Origin: Owenia fusiformis
Lineage: Eukaryota > Annelida > Polychaeta > Sabellida > Oweniidae
Length of the DNA stretch: 64,000 nucleotides
Direction of reading: 5' to 3'
NCBI GenBank assembly: GCA_903813345.2
Contig: CAIIXF020000006.1
Coordinates: forward strand, 13,398,348 to 13,462,347
Positions within the stretch are counted from its first letter, which is position 1. Each line of letters opens with the position of its first letter. A program made the translations under genes and the position numbers. Of this stretch, positions 26,701 through 41,700 are shown in pieces. A model generated the notes under the pieces. That model saw only the letters and a list, made by a program, of their open reading frames with translations. It ran no database searches and had not been told where the DNA came from.

Positions 26701-29700
26701 ATAACAAGGAAGTATCTGGTCATAGCAGCTACCCTATATGAAAATGTATGTGATAATACATGTATAACAGTACATAACAATGAAAGACCTAAGCAGACAA
26801 ATTCATGTATGACCCCGATGCAAGAGATGTTTCTAGCAGTAGATATCTACATTGAAAATCAACACTTACATGCAAATGTGTATATACAGTATACATGCGT
26901 TTCAGATACCAAGAATGGAATATTTATTGGCCTATAGTGGGAAATCAGATACAAAATGGGGTGTTATTAAAACAACAATGGAAGATGATGGCTTTGCCTT
27001 GAAATACAAAATAATTGATAGGTAAGATGCCACCCTTGGTACTCTTAATATTCCTCTTTATGTAAATGGTCTTGCATGTCACTCAAGGAACCCAATGTTT
27101 CAACTTTTGAAAAAAAGAAATAAAGATACTGATTGATACTTATTGATTGAGTTGATTGACACTCATACTATGAAAAAACTGGTTCAAGAAATCTGAAAAA
27201 ACAAGAGAAAAGCTACATTATATAATTTAACTTAACACTATCTATTTTGGGATAATGGCCTACATGTATGATAATGTATGACTTATTTTAGGGATGGAGT
27301 GTGTGGAGATACAAAAGTGATAAAGGTGGTTGGGAATGATCCACTGTTGGTTCAAGGCTACAAAGAATTTCCATATGGGGAAAATATTAATAGTGTGTAC
27401 TATGAGGTTATATCTTAGAACAGTTTTTGTGTTTTAAATTCTATAATTGTGCTTATGTTTCAAGTATAAATGATCTGTTCTTATTTTTAAGAATATTTGC
27501 TGTGCCTAGACCCAAGTTCTTTTCTGAGTTTGCTGAATTTCATATTTCTTTATGTTGACAGAATACATGCAGATTCTGTACATAGACTCTGATGTCAACA
27601 TCATCTTGAGTTGCATCACTGACAAATCAGAGAAAAGACGTACATGCAAGAAGGGAACAATGTTGATTGAGTTGTTCAGTACAACTTTAGCACCCCCTAG
27701 TGAAAAAGCAAAGGAACTATTTAAGAAGTTCGTTGATGCTGCATGTGTTGATGTTGAGACAATTGTATTTATTGAGAAACCATCAGGTAATTGTTTGAGT
27801 TAGCATTCGTGAATTCAACTGCTGGCTGTCGGCTGACAATTTGATAGCTATTTTATGGCTAACTCACCTAAATATGAATATGAATAGTAGCACTGGTACT
27901 TTTCATATTTTAATGAGTTGATTATCGCAAGGCAGCAGTTGGTACCAGCGAACGCAATTTATCATCGAATCATTGATAGCATATGGATTTGAGTAACCAT
28001 GTTTTAGATTTCAATTTAGTGTTGCATCAAATTTTTGGCAATCTCTCTGACTTATACTGCTTGCAATGACTGTCAAAAAGATACAGAATGTAAGAAAGAT
28101 TGACTCAATGAATTTACAGCTGGGAAATGATGCTTTAACAGCTGGGTTGAAACAACTCATGAATGGATAGGATTTATGTTCTAGTGAAATACTTCAATTT
28201 TATTTCTATTTCTAGAGTCTTGTGTTTTAAAAGAAGAGATTAAGTGTCATATTGACAACTTTCCAAAGGCAATAGCCTCCAGTGATCTGCAAAAGGTAAA
28301 TTATCTCACTAAATGAGGCTCAGCCTCAACTTTGAGGTGAAAAAGGAAAATAGACCATGTACATTTTGCAATTTGAAACTATTTATCAAGATATTCCAAA
28401 AATCATACTACCCTACCCCCATAATGTATCCTGTATTTCTGTCAAAGGGATGCAGGCTACATTGAAGTTGCAAATGGAGGATGCATACTCGATTTTACAT
28501 ATATTCCAAGTGTTTTACTATATATTGTGTAGATTCATCGGACAGTTTGGAGTGTATTATTACCAGAAAAGCCCTATAGACAAAGATGGAGAATCTCAGA
28601 ATACCCGTTTCATTTGCAACTTCACTGTAGTCTGTATCCTTTTTAAACATGGTCATGTAGTAGGGTAGGGTGAAAATGAAACAAAAGTTATTGTCTCATT
28701 TAATTTTTTTTCATATCATATTATTTATTTCATATAGGACTATATACTACAACATTTTATACATGTTTTTAGTGTTTTTCGAATTGAAGGGTTAAAGGTT
28801 GTCTCCTACGTTGATTATATTTTTTAAACAAAAAACAAAAAAACTTTCATTTCAGTATGAAGGCCAGTGGTTCAGTGTAGCAAAGATGAAAGAAGAGATG
28901 GAAGACTCAAGAACATTCAAATTGAACTTTAATGACAATACCAAGTCTATTTCTTTCATTTCTACAGGATCTTTGTAAGTGATGGTATCATAGTTAAGAC
29001 ATATTCATTTATTATTGAAATTCATTATTGCAAGATGTTCTCATTTAGTGATTTTGGGTCTTTATAAACAATACATACAGACCTTTTTGGACATCCTAAA
29101 TTGAATACCTTATCTTTTTTGACAAACTTTGAATCGGTATCGGTCTTAGTTTTTTTACATCACCATATTCCTTATGTCATTTGTATGAATGAAAAAGATG
29201 GCATATGATCAAGGATGAACTGTATCATATATTTAATTTGACAATCCAGTTTTTAAGAGATTTTACATCTTTCAGAAATGGAATTTGTTTACCCATTAGA
29301 CGAGCATCCTACAACTTGACAGAATATGAGCAGAATAATTTTAACAACAATAAGTTTGAAGTTCAAGGCAGAAAATGTAAGTAATAATTATGTGAAAGTA
29401 ATATGATAATGTTAAGAGCTACATTTACATACAGGGTGGTCAAAAAACCCTGCATTTTCCTAATATCTTTGTCATTTTAAAGAATTCCTCCCTGATATTT
29501 CACACATTTGTACATCATTCAATTTCCAACCACCCTACCAAATTTCATGACCATTAGACTGATAGTCACAATTTTACAGCACCTTGAAAAACATGCTTCA
29601 TGTTTGGCCATCATCGCGCTGTAGGGAAAACAACACAGTTGTCAATGATCCAAATGCATTCCTCAGCAGGTATGGCCTGAATGATACAGGCCTGAATGAT

Positions 29701-32700
29701 ACAGATGATCTTACTTTTGAGGTTCGTGAATGCCCTGAGGTCATTCTCATACACTTTTTCCTTGCCATATCCCCACAGGTAGGGACATTTTGGACGACGA
29801 GTGCAGGTGGCCCAACAGCGCTATAGTGGCCACTAGGGCATGTTTTGTAAAGTGCTGTAACATTGTGACTATCAATCTGATGGTCATGAAATAAAGTAGG
29901 CTGGTAGGAAATTGAATGATGTACAAATGTGCAAAATATCAGGGAGTTATTCTTTAAAATGACAAATATATGAGGAAAATGGTGTTAGGGTTTCCATTTT
30001 TTTGACCACCCTGTATATACTCAGCAAAATATTTTTATTTCACATGTAGAAGTGATTACAGCCATTTTGCACCAGTATCAGCAAATTAACATCTGTGTGT
30101 GGTGCTAGAGTTATATATACAAGTCAAAAAGGTAATATGTTAAAGATTGCTTGCTATACATGTATTTATTTTGTACATGTTCTTCCTTATTACTTACTGA
30201 TAGTGAGTTTTTCCATTACAGTTTGGACAAGGACTCTTTATCTTACTGACAACTACCTCATCCATTACCGCTGCGGTGGTCACTATCTGAATGGCACATG
30301 TTCTCCAGGGGGAGCCACTGTTGAAATGTATATGAGAACCACTGATACACCTTCGCAAGAAATGATGAAAACGTTACGTGATACTGTCACAGATACATGT
30401 CTTAGTGCCAATGATATTCGAATGACATCTCATGCTTGTGAGTGAAATAAATTAGTATCTGTTTAAAGCATGCATTCATGTATGTGTCCTGATTGCCATG
30501 ATCAAAAATGTATATTATTGTAGATTTCAGGCAATATAATTTGAGTTTGTCATTTTTCATAAATGATCATATTTTCATTTGAATTGAATAGTAGGATTAG
30601 AAAAGATCACTGATACAGTTATGATTTAATTAAAGCAAACCAAAGTACTGTGATCTATGATACAATTTACCTATAGGGGGTCAAAATCCAAATATATGGA
30701 TCTCAAAATGCTAGTTAATGCTAGTAAATTCTGATCTTTTCAGTAAGATGCTCTCTGGCTGACACTGATGAGGAAAGATGTAAATTTGAAAATCTTCCCA
30801 GATTGTCTGCAGAAAAACAGGTGCACAGACTGTTTTTCCATATCTTTCACTTTCAATGTTATCAGAACCGAGATTCTATTATAGTATATATTATATGTAA
30901 AGGGCAACACTGCATTTTTCGTTTCAATTATGTAGACATGTAAGTCTATAGTCAGTTGTCATGTATTCTATAATTTAAGTAGATATTCAATTGTTATATT
31001 TTACCCACATGTGACTATTTTAATGTAAGTTGATGTCTTGTACATGTGAGTAAATATTCTATAGTCAGCTCACAGACTTGAGATGTTCATTTGAATTAAA
31101 CCTCATATACATGTGAGTAGGTATTATGCTGACATCTCATATTAATCTCATCATATTACAGGGTCGCTATGGGATATGGTATCAGTTAGCCCGCAGTAAA
31201 GGAGGGTTGCCCATACAGAATGTAAAGATGCTAACTTTTCCACCTATAGATGGACATTTTGCTGAAATTACAACTCTTGCAACATTGTGGGTAGATTAGA
31301 GTAACTTATTAGAAGTATAACTTAATTTGTATCACATGCTCATGCCAAGTATTTCATTTTAGAAAATGCCAACAATTAAAGTATATAAAGAAATAGCAAA
31401 TTATCATTTAGCAAATTATGTTCAATATTCGAAAATTTGTAGCTGCAGCTTCCTAGATGAAAATTGGTCATTAATTACAACCGCTTAATTATTAATTATT
31501 TGAGAATCTTATTGTACACATACTTTATTATTTCAGCAATAATGTTTGTGTGCCAGCTATGACTGGTTACATAGTAAGCACCGATGGAAGTGAAATAGTG
31601 ACCAGGATTAAAGGAACCACTGGTAATATAAAATATAAAGTTTCGCTGTTTGATTTCTGTAATCAATACTGTACTTCTACTTAATTTGGGTGCTGGAGAT
31701 TTGCAACTTGTTAAAGTCTGCTAAATTAAATAGCTGTCAAATTCCCCTGTAATTTTAGTATCATGTACATTAGTACCATTAGTGCATTTTAATATTGCAA
31801 GTCTGCCAAATTAAGTAGCGTCCAAAATATTAGTAGTACAGTTATAAACATACCATTTTCATTATTTTTTCTGAAATGTTTTAGTATTATATTGTTTGAA
31901 CTGTTAAATTGATGTTTGTTTTATTTGATTTCATCATGTTACTTTATAATCTAAATATTGCTGTCAGATAAAAAAGTTCTGATTTCTTATTGTATAGTTA
32001 AAGCAAGACTGGCTTATATAGACTCCAAGGGGCATTTCAGCATAAGTTATGGGTGTGATGCCTATGACAATGATGGAAAATGTGTAAAGGTACAAACTAG
32101 TTGTTACTTTAATTGAGAGCGATCAAATTAATTCTCAGTCACATTCTCTAGTTGAGAAATCGCGTAACCTTCAGTTATATAGAAGTCTTCAAATGGAAAA
32201 TTTTTCTTGTGGTTTATTTTATCATTTTTTGAAATACTTGCACAATTTATTTGTAAAACTAAATCTATTAATTGTACATACGGTATGTAGTCTTATTGAA
32301 TGGCAAATAATATACCAGACAATGTATCGAAATAAGTTTATTTCATTAAATCAGCTGGAGATAAAGGCTGGGGGAATGTCTACAGTAGTACCAGAGAGCA
32401 TATTACAAGAGGCCCAAGAGGTGTTTAAGACCCTATGTATCAACAGTACAATGGACCTGGAGGACACAATACATGATAGTATGTGCATCTTTTATTCACA
32501 TTTATTCCAATCGTATGAATCAGAAGGACAAAGTTATGGATGATACCTAGAATAACTGTCACACTAGTCCATGTGGGGTCACTATTTGCCACAGTGAGAA
32601 TAATTTTGGGCATTCAGTTTTTAATTAAATTTTGTATATGGTGTAAAGATATCTTTCTATAAAGCTGTTTTGCACACCATGTGTCAATGCTGTGCCCTGC

Positions 32701-35700
32701 CATCTGTCCCTTAAAGTATTCACACCCTTAAAGTATTCACATGATGGTGAATGGTGGGCCCCACATCCATATGTGAGGTTTTTTCCAAAATGTTGTTGCT
32801 AAATATCATCTTCTCAGAAAGGTTTACAACTGATCAAAAGAATAGTCAAAAATGATTTTATATAATAGGAACTGAATACAATTTGACAAATTTAGGAGGG
32901 CTTTTATCCCACTTTTATGCCCTTTAACCAGGCAATGTTTAGCTAAAAACATGACTTTGATAATATACAGATTCAAAAGATTTCTGCAAGTGGATAATGT
33001 GATAATATTTTCAATTTTTTCAGCCCATTGCGCCTTTCCTAAAATGAATGGTTCCAGATGTGACTTCAACAATCTACCATCTGAGAATACCAATCAACCA
33101 TTCGTGAGTTTACAAATGTTACCTATAATACAGAAAACAACAAAAAGCAACAGATTTAGATTGACAAAGAGACAACTGTTTTGTGTTGTTATAACTCCGC
33201 AGTTGAAATGAATCGAACATATTGATGAAGGGGAAGATTAAGGCCATATTATGCCCCATATAATATTCCAACCTTTTAAGATATCCTTATGACTAAATGA
33301 TCAAGTAAAACTAGAAAAGGACTTCCTTGTTTTATAATTTATAGTGTATATCTTGAATTCTAAATGCTAATAATGAACAAAATTCTATGCTTTCTCTGTA
33401 AACTGAAATAACCAGCTTTTGCATGCATTTTATGATTCATGATTTCTTTTTTGAGTAATATTCTCTTTATTTTGATTCATGTCATGTCTTCGTGATATAC
33501 CAGGGTGGGCAATAAAAAATCGGTAACTTTGTATATTTAAAAATTGAAAATATGGAACTGGAGAGATGATTGCTATATTTTGAAATGATAAATGGAGCAG
33601 ACAAAAGATGGATAAACATGAAGTTCACTCTAAAAATTGTATAAAAATCCCTTTAAGTTGGATAAAGAGAGAAAATGCATGATATTAGCATTGGTATCAA
33701 TATGTAATCTACCGGTATGTCTTTTCCATTCTTGTATAGCTTGAAAATAGGAAATGGTATGTCATTGCACAGTCAAAGGGAACAGTTGAATTAGAAAATG
33801 CCCGAAGTTGGGTACAAACATCAAGCTCTGGGATTGTGGAATTCATCATAGCTGGAGCCATGTAAGTCAGTCTGATCCTGCAATATTAAACCAGACCTAC
33901 CTTGTATAGTGGTAGCAAAATGTATTCTTTACCATCTCAAATATATCTGCTAAAAGAACTATGATTTTTAATAAAATAGTGAAGACAATTTATTCGAAAT
34001 AATAAATGGATATTCATAAAAAAATAAACTTGATTGAAAAAGTAATTGCTTTGGAATAAAGCATGAATTTTAGGATTTTTAGAAGAGATGTTTAAAGGAT
34101 TGATACAATTGATTATTACTCAAAGAGTATTACTGCAATGTCTGAATTGACCTTTTAGTAAATGTTTTAAATCTTATTTTCCTACCCCCCTTATCAATAT
34201 ATATCTTAAAATGGAATGAGAATGAGAGGTGAAGTCTCTTGATAAAATTTTTAATGATATCAGGTTTTGTTTAGGAATGGAATATGTATTCCCCCATTGA
34301 AAGGTTACTATATCACTGAGGGTGATGAATTATATGCACAGTTGGGAGAATACAGAGGTGGGTGAAATTTTTGTTGTCTTGATTTTTTTTTATAAAATTG
34401 GAATCCTATTTTTCAAAACTGTCTCTGTTCCCAAAAATACTCATTTTTAGATCCGAAACTGAAATAAATGATTCTTGCGTTATACATAGACATGTACAAA
34501 TGTATATGGAGATAATCTTTTTCATTGAAATGACCCCAAACAGAGGTGGATTTAGAGCTCAAAGATAAGAAAAAATTAGCATCTTCAATTTATAATTTCA
34601 AGTTGAATGGCATTTTACCTACAATTTGAGTGGTGTATTACACCCAAATTAATTATGTGAATTCACCACTGTTACATAATTCTACACCTTTTTAATTTCA
34701 GTTGAAGTTGGTAAAATAGTCTATAATGATCCCTATGACAGGTTTATGGTTATTTTGAAATGTCCCGTGAAGACTCCTGATGATAAATGTGACAAGGTAA
34801 CGCTTTTATGAAGAAATTGACCAAATTTTTAAGTTTAATTGAAAAAGAAATATGAACTGGGATGTATCTTTAGCCTTATATCAAAAATATGTTGGTAATT
34901 GTTGGTAAATATGGTTAAAACTCCATATTACCATATAAATTGAGCAACATATGCCAAGAATATAGAATTAGTTGATTTTTCTAAACAAATATCGTTAGTG
35001 TTTCAAATTTTCCACATCAAAGCAGTTATTTTTCCTGTCATTCAATATTTTGTATTGTACAAATACACATTTTTCTTTGAAACTTCTATTTATATTAGAT
35101 CGAAGTACAGATAGTATCCCCCACCAAGAAACTCCCAAAAGATGCTGACTTTACGATACAAGATATCTTAAATGGACTTTGCCTGTCTGTGGATGAATTA
35201 CAGTACATAGATCATCAAGGTATGTGGCAGTCTCTTGTTGCTCCTGTTCCAAAATTTTCTTGGTCTTTTCCTTTTGATGGGTTTATGTCACCTTATATCT
35301 GTTGTAAGTACTGCGTGCATGTATGTTCATTTTGAGCTCTTTTTATTGCGAATTCTTAATGTACCCAAAACTTATTTTCGAGAGATTTGAAAATCATGAT
35401 GCAACATAGGCATTATCTCTTTTATAATAAAATTGTGGGTAAAATGATGTTACAATAAAGCATTTACAGAAGTATTCCACTTCTAGAAGTTTTTCACATT
35501 ACATGTTTTACAGTAGTTTAACATACTGGTATGTTTTCAATTTCTAGTTGACTGTCCCTTCCCAGTAGAATTTCCTTCTATGTTACGGCCAACGTGCAGC
35601 ATCAAAGAAATGACCCTAGCGAAAAGTATGGAAATACACAAGGTAATAAAACGTCAACATAAAGGATGAGTCTGGGAATGAGTCTTGGTATCGACTTAGA

Positions 35701-38700
35701 AAATATTGAAAATTGTAATGTCTGAAACACCAACTCAATCACACATATTATTAAACATCAATATCTTATCCTTCTTCTGAGAGTACAAAAATATCAATTT
35801 GTATCACAATTAATGAAGAATATTGGCATCAAAGACAGTGCATATCACTTTGTCAGAATTGAAAAAAAGTCAATGGCAAATATTAAATGAATTATTTATA
35901 CAAAAGGTTTGAAACATATCCTCCAAAACATTGCTTACTTTCTTTGTATAGACATTGAATGGCATTTCTGGATAAGTGAATTGGTGTTTATCTGGGTAAT
36001 CAAGGGATTATAGTCACTCAAAGTTACTGAGCATCCAGTTTTGAGACTTCAATTGAGTTGGTGAAGTTACACATATTTCAGTCAAATTCATGCTGAGCAC
36101 AACATTCCGGTTTCAATTTTATAATCTCTATACATGACCCTGGTGATGAAGAGTCAGAATCAGTCAAAAAACCTAAACCGGAAAACTGTGCTCATTGTGA
36201 AAACTAAAAGTGAAGCAACTTTTTTTCTGATATTTCTTACATCAAATGGCAGCCATCTTGTTTTTCCCCCTTCAAAATAAACTGGCGGGAAATTCAAAAA
36301 TTTGAAAAAAATTTTAATCCTTAAATATATTTCAAAAATATGATTTTCTTTTAAATTCTTCATGGGTCTTAAGTTATTTCTTCTTTGCAAGTCATACATG
36401 TTGCCATTGCGGTGTTTTTGTCTATGATAATGACTATTTTTTGTTTGTAAAGATACTTATTCTGACTCTCAGCAGGGGGTTAATTTTGCATCAAAACTCG
36501 TGAAAAAGTAAATATACTTATCAAATATAACTAGGACAGTAATAAAAAACATATTTAACATACATTTGACTGAGGGACCAAAAGGGCATATACCCGGACA
36601 CATCCTTTCACCCTTAAGTCATGTTACCATTTATACAGTAGTAGTATTTGTTATAAAGAAGCCAACATAAGAAAAAGAATTAAATGCTTTCAATACTGTA
36701 ACATTTATTTTCTTTGGCTGTTATTTTAGATATATGGTAAATGGTATAATGTGCTTCGCCTTAAGGGTAATCATTCCTGGACAGATGGGTCACAGATTCT
36801 GAGGGAGGGGACAGTAGAAAATACTGTCCTTCTGACATACTTCTCAGCAGACAGGTACTGGATAGTCTTTCAAAATGGCCATGTTTCATTATCTTGTTCC
36901 GTATGGTCATGGTTTGATATAAAAGATGCAAAATGATATGGACAAGAGTGTAAACAGGAAAACATAATAACATTCTAAATTGAATTTTTTCATTTGAGAA
37001 TCTAATTATTTATGCTAATTTCAATTTAAAATATTTATCAAAAGGTTCACCAATAGTTATTCATTTATTTTTTGTAATATCAAGACTGCTAGAGATACTT
37101 TGTACCTCATACAGCTATTGGCATTATAGAAAATAGCCTCTATGAACGTCAGTGTTTAGCTTTAGAAGGCAGAAGTTGGGTCACCTGAATAACATTATCT
37201 GAATAACCAACAATAACTCTGCACATTTATCTGTATACCCCTTTGCCTTCACATTTTCTTTTAACATCTCCAGATGAAGTTCCCTATAATAATTAACAAT
37301 TTTTTATCTAGTGCTTCTGGGAAATGTTTACCTGTTGTGAAGGGGGTAATGGGATACCTAAAGGACACTCCTGCTGCTCTTTATAAGATGGATGGTGTTT
37401 CTGCAACCAGTGGTATGAGACTTTGTTGATTGTCAATAATTAAGGTGATGCCTTGCACCTGTAAGTTTTATACACATAAGCTCTACACAAAAATAATTTG
37501 TGTAGATTTTGGATGGTAAGAGGCATTTTTACTGGCTTAAATGGTGAAAAGATGTTTTCTCACTTTGCTTTAGGTCTGATATAAGTATGTTCAACTGATG
37601 GAATACATTCAGAAATTACTGCAAAACTTTTGAGACAATCCTAGTCAGGAATCAGCAGGGAATCAATGCAATAAAACCATTGAATTTCATACAGTGCACT
37701 TGTACTTTGGCTTTTACTTAGTCAAAAAGTGTATACTTGTGCATGGACTCACTGACAATGACAATATATGTGTTTTTCTTGTTCTATTGGCCATTTCATT
37801 TTGTGATGAACTAACCATGTATGATGCAACTATTGAATATTCTAACTATAAGTCTCAATAGTCTCAATTATCAATATTCATGTAATCTCGAATCTAAAAT
37901 TGTACATTTGTGATTGTATTGTATGTTCATCTTCACATATGTTATATTCAAAAACAGATTATGTACGTCATGCATACATTGACCCTAACATGATGGTAGT
38001 GTATGGATGCGAGGATAGTGTCGTTAATGACATGTGTCCAGATGACAGAATCTTCGTGGAGGTCTATCACAGAGAAAAACAACTACCAAAACATGATGAA
38101 GAAAAATTTAGGATTCTTCTCAAAGACATTTGTTTCAGCTACAATGCTTTTGAAGTGGTTCATCAAAATGGTATGTGGACTTTTTATTGATATTTTTTTC
38201 AGTTTCTGTATTTGATTTTCAACCATGAGTCATAGTAATATTCTGCTGGAACCAGTTTGTCCCTAAGAATGGTGATCCAGGTGCTGATCGTTGCATATTT
38301 GTCAATTGTTTCATTTCTCTATCTCTATCCTTCTACTTCTCAGTTGACTGCAGTAAAGATGTTGATACAGTGTCAAAGGGGAATCCTGTACCAACCTGTT
38401 CTCTTCAGGATATGCCACTTGCGGAGGACATAACTGTAGATATGGTAGAAAGAGAAATTATAGTATAAAAAAGAGAATTTTTTAAAGATCAAATTACTGT
38501 TTGGTAAATTGAGTAATTTTTGATAGATAAATATTTGATTATTCAATTAAACAAGTTACTTTGGTCGGTTGTCTCCATTTTATGAATGGTATTTTTGCCT
38601 AACCAAAACTACTAACTCCATCTATTTATTTATCTTAATAGCAAATTCTCTATTGTCATGTACTTAGTCCGTTGGTACCTGGTATAATGTCATGAGACTG

Positions 38701-41700
38701 AAGGGAGACCACACCTGGACTAATGGGGTGTTAGTTCTACAGAAAGGTTATGGAGAACACCATTTTATATCAACATATTTCTCAACCGAGTAAGTTTTAT
38801 ATTATACTACATTGTTAATCAGGGGACTTTTCTTCAGACACTAAAAATGTTTATGATACTTCAGTAGGAATTAGCAAAGGAGACACATAAATATAAAATA
38901 TACAATTAGCTGTTCAGTATAGTATAGATGTACATACTAAACATAATGTTTTGTGAGAATCAATACATGAGCCATCTTATTGACAACTTATCTCTAAGAG
39001 TAGGGATAATTGTTATGGTGGGTTATAAGTTAAATGATGATTCTGGTAGTTAATTAACTTTAATTATGCGCCAGCCCCTGCCCATTAAAGAAAATTTTGA
39101 TGGAGATTCTATAATATATGTGGTAGTATATCTTTACCAGCAATAAAGGGTCATGTTTACCAGTGGCTAGAGGGGTGATGGAGTATGAGTCAAATCCAGC
39201 AGAAATGAGGAAGTTGCAGGGTGCCAGAGCAACATCAGGTATTGCATTTTGAAATAATACATTGAATTGCTATCAATATTATTGGAGTGACAATATCAGC
39301 CGTATAATTCTTATTCAAATATGTTTTGTCTAAGCCAATCAGGTTAGAGTATTCTTGTGCATTAATTCAAGTTATATGGTCAACTGACCTGAAACGTGTT
39401 TTTAAAGTGCATTATGGTTTCATAATGAACTGGGTAGTACCATTATTGGTAAAAGATTGACATTATCACAATACATTTTGGTTTCATAAAGAACTGGACA
39501 ATGCCATATTTCTAATTTTCTATGTACTAAAATTGAATAAAGAAGAATAAAAAAAAAAAAAAAATTCTAGTTACTATTATTTGTATATCATTACCCATTC
39601 TAATTGCTTTTTATTTTAGATTTTGTGCGCCACGCCTATGTCGATGATGAGTTATTGGTTGTGTATGGTTGTGAAGATACTGTTGTCAATAATACTTGCC
39701 CGAATGACCGACTATTTGTTGAGATCTACCAAAAAGAATCAAATTTGAAAGAAGAAAACAAAGCAAAAGTACAAGAAATCATATCAACTCTATGTTACAA
39801 ATTTGAAGATTTTGAATTTATAGAGACTAAAGGTGAGTACAGTTATGTTTATGGGTATATTCACACACTAATCATTTAATGATTTGCAAGTATATTTTGA
39901 GCATAACTAAATTAGATGTCTTGCTTGACGTTTCTTTTTCACAATGTTTTTATTAATTTGAGAATGAGTAAGTGAAATATAGTGGGCCTGTTTGCAGCAT
40001 TACATGATATTTTGATGTTATGTTTATTATGATATCTGAAAAAAGTAGACACTGATTCTGGACACCTGCTCACGAGGATAGATATAATGTCACCCACAAT
40101 TAATAATAAGTTTGATATATATAGTGTTGTATTTTAAGTATGTAGTTCAAACTGATCATCCTATTGTATTGTAGTGTCATGTGATCACTTAAATGATACA
40201 TACTCTTGGAGTGCTCCACCAACATTTGCCTCAGATGTCTACAAACAAGTAAGGATCAGAAATCATACATGTACTGTACTACCTTTTAGCATTTCAAAGT
40301 TATATGATGATATTATTAGAGACCTTCAGGACATCCTGTATACACAGAATGTTGTACCGCAAGATATCGAAAAATGTAGTACTGTTTAACACTTTTTACA
40401 CTGTCTAACCTTTTTCATATCAATTATGATGTAAACAAACTGTCATCAAATACAAGATGGCCATTTTAAATTTCAGAACATATTTTGATAATATACCAAT
40501 GTAGCAGATCGATTCTTTTTGTGCAAATGATTTATCTGTGGTTGTTTGTAATTTATGCAAGTTTTAACAGGCAATGGATGACCAGGGTGAGCCAAAAAAT
40601 GTAACCCAAATAAATACATGTATATGTTCGTAACTCATCATTCATCATGGGTTTAAAATCATATTTGCACAATTAAACCTTGTTCTATGTTCTTTCATTC
40701 AACTAAGTTTCATTGGTCTATCACCCATGGTCACAATTTTATAGCCATTTACAAAAAATGCTCAAAATGCCAAAACAGGCCACACCAGACAAGCAACACC
40801 CCAGGTTTTTATCTGTGGGGCTAATCACTATCAACCCTTGAAACATTGAAACAAGAGATAAGATAAGGTTAAAGTCATTACACAAGATGTCTGTGCTCGT
40901 GTAGTGAAAAACTTTTGCCTGAAACATTCAAGTTTGCCTCCAGACTTCATGCCAGCATTTTATTGCATGTTTTGTAAAATCGGTATAAAATTGTGATCAT
41001 TAAGTATAGACTAGTGAAACTAAGTAGAATGAAAAACATTGAACAAGATTTGATTTTGCCAAGTATGAATACAAACCTATTCTGAATGACTGAGTTATGA
41101 AGAATTGTTTTGGTTACCTTTTTTCGGCTCACCCTGTATTTATGTCCAGTATTCATGCTTTGACTTATGTTTCCTTCCAACAATAGCTGTTAAATGGGAG
41201 ATGGTACAGTATTGAAAGGTTCAACCATGAGGTGACAACAATGGCATCAGTAGTGACAGACATGAATCTACATGAAGATGGCCTTATAGATATGGCAATC
41301 TCAGGGCAGAGGTGAAAGTTACATCAATATCATCAATATTTCTGTATTCATGAATAAGCATTGATTTTATTGCAATGAGAAGTAAATAACATGTCATTTG
41401 AGACTAAAGGTGGTGAAAAGTTTATAAAGCTAATTACCAGTTATGTTTCCATTTTATATGTACATACATGTATATTCTCACTTGAAAGTGTTGTTTTTAC
41501 TGTCTAGGAACGGTGAATGTAGACCAACCTCACACTTTAAAATTCAACTTGAAAAGAATGGGGAAATGAAACCAATGGATTTGGATACGAAGAAACCACT
41601 GAAAAGTAAGAATATTATTATGATGACTAATTCTAAATATACACAGTTTGTGTACATGTATTTTATGATTGTTAAGCCTCATAAAACCATGCTTTATTCA

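Noticed and set aside
29584-29826. 80-codon open frame
   Set aside because: Lies wholly inside a foldback element and has no domain features.
33501-33715. 'cagggtgggcaataaaaa' transposon-like end
   Set aside because: I found no matching inverted end nearby, so no element could be bounded.
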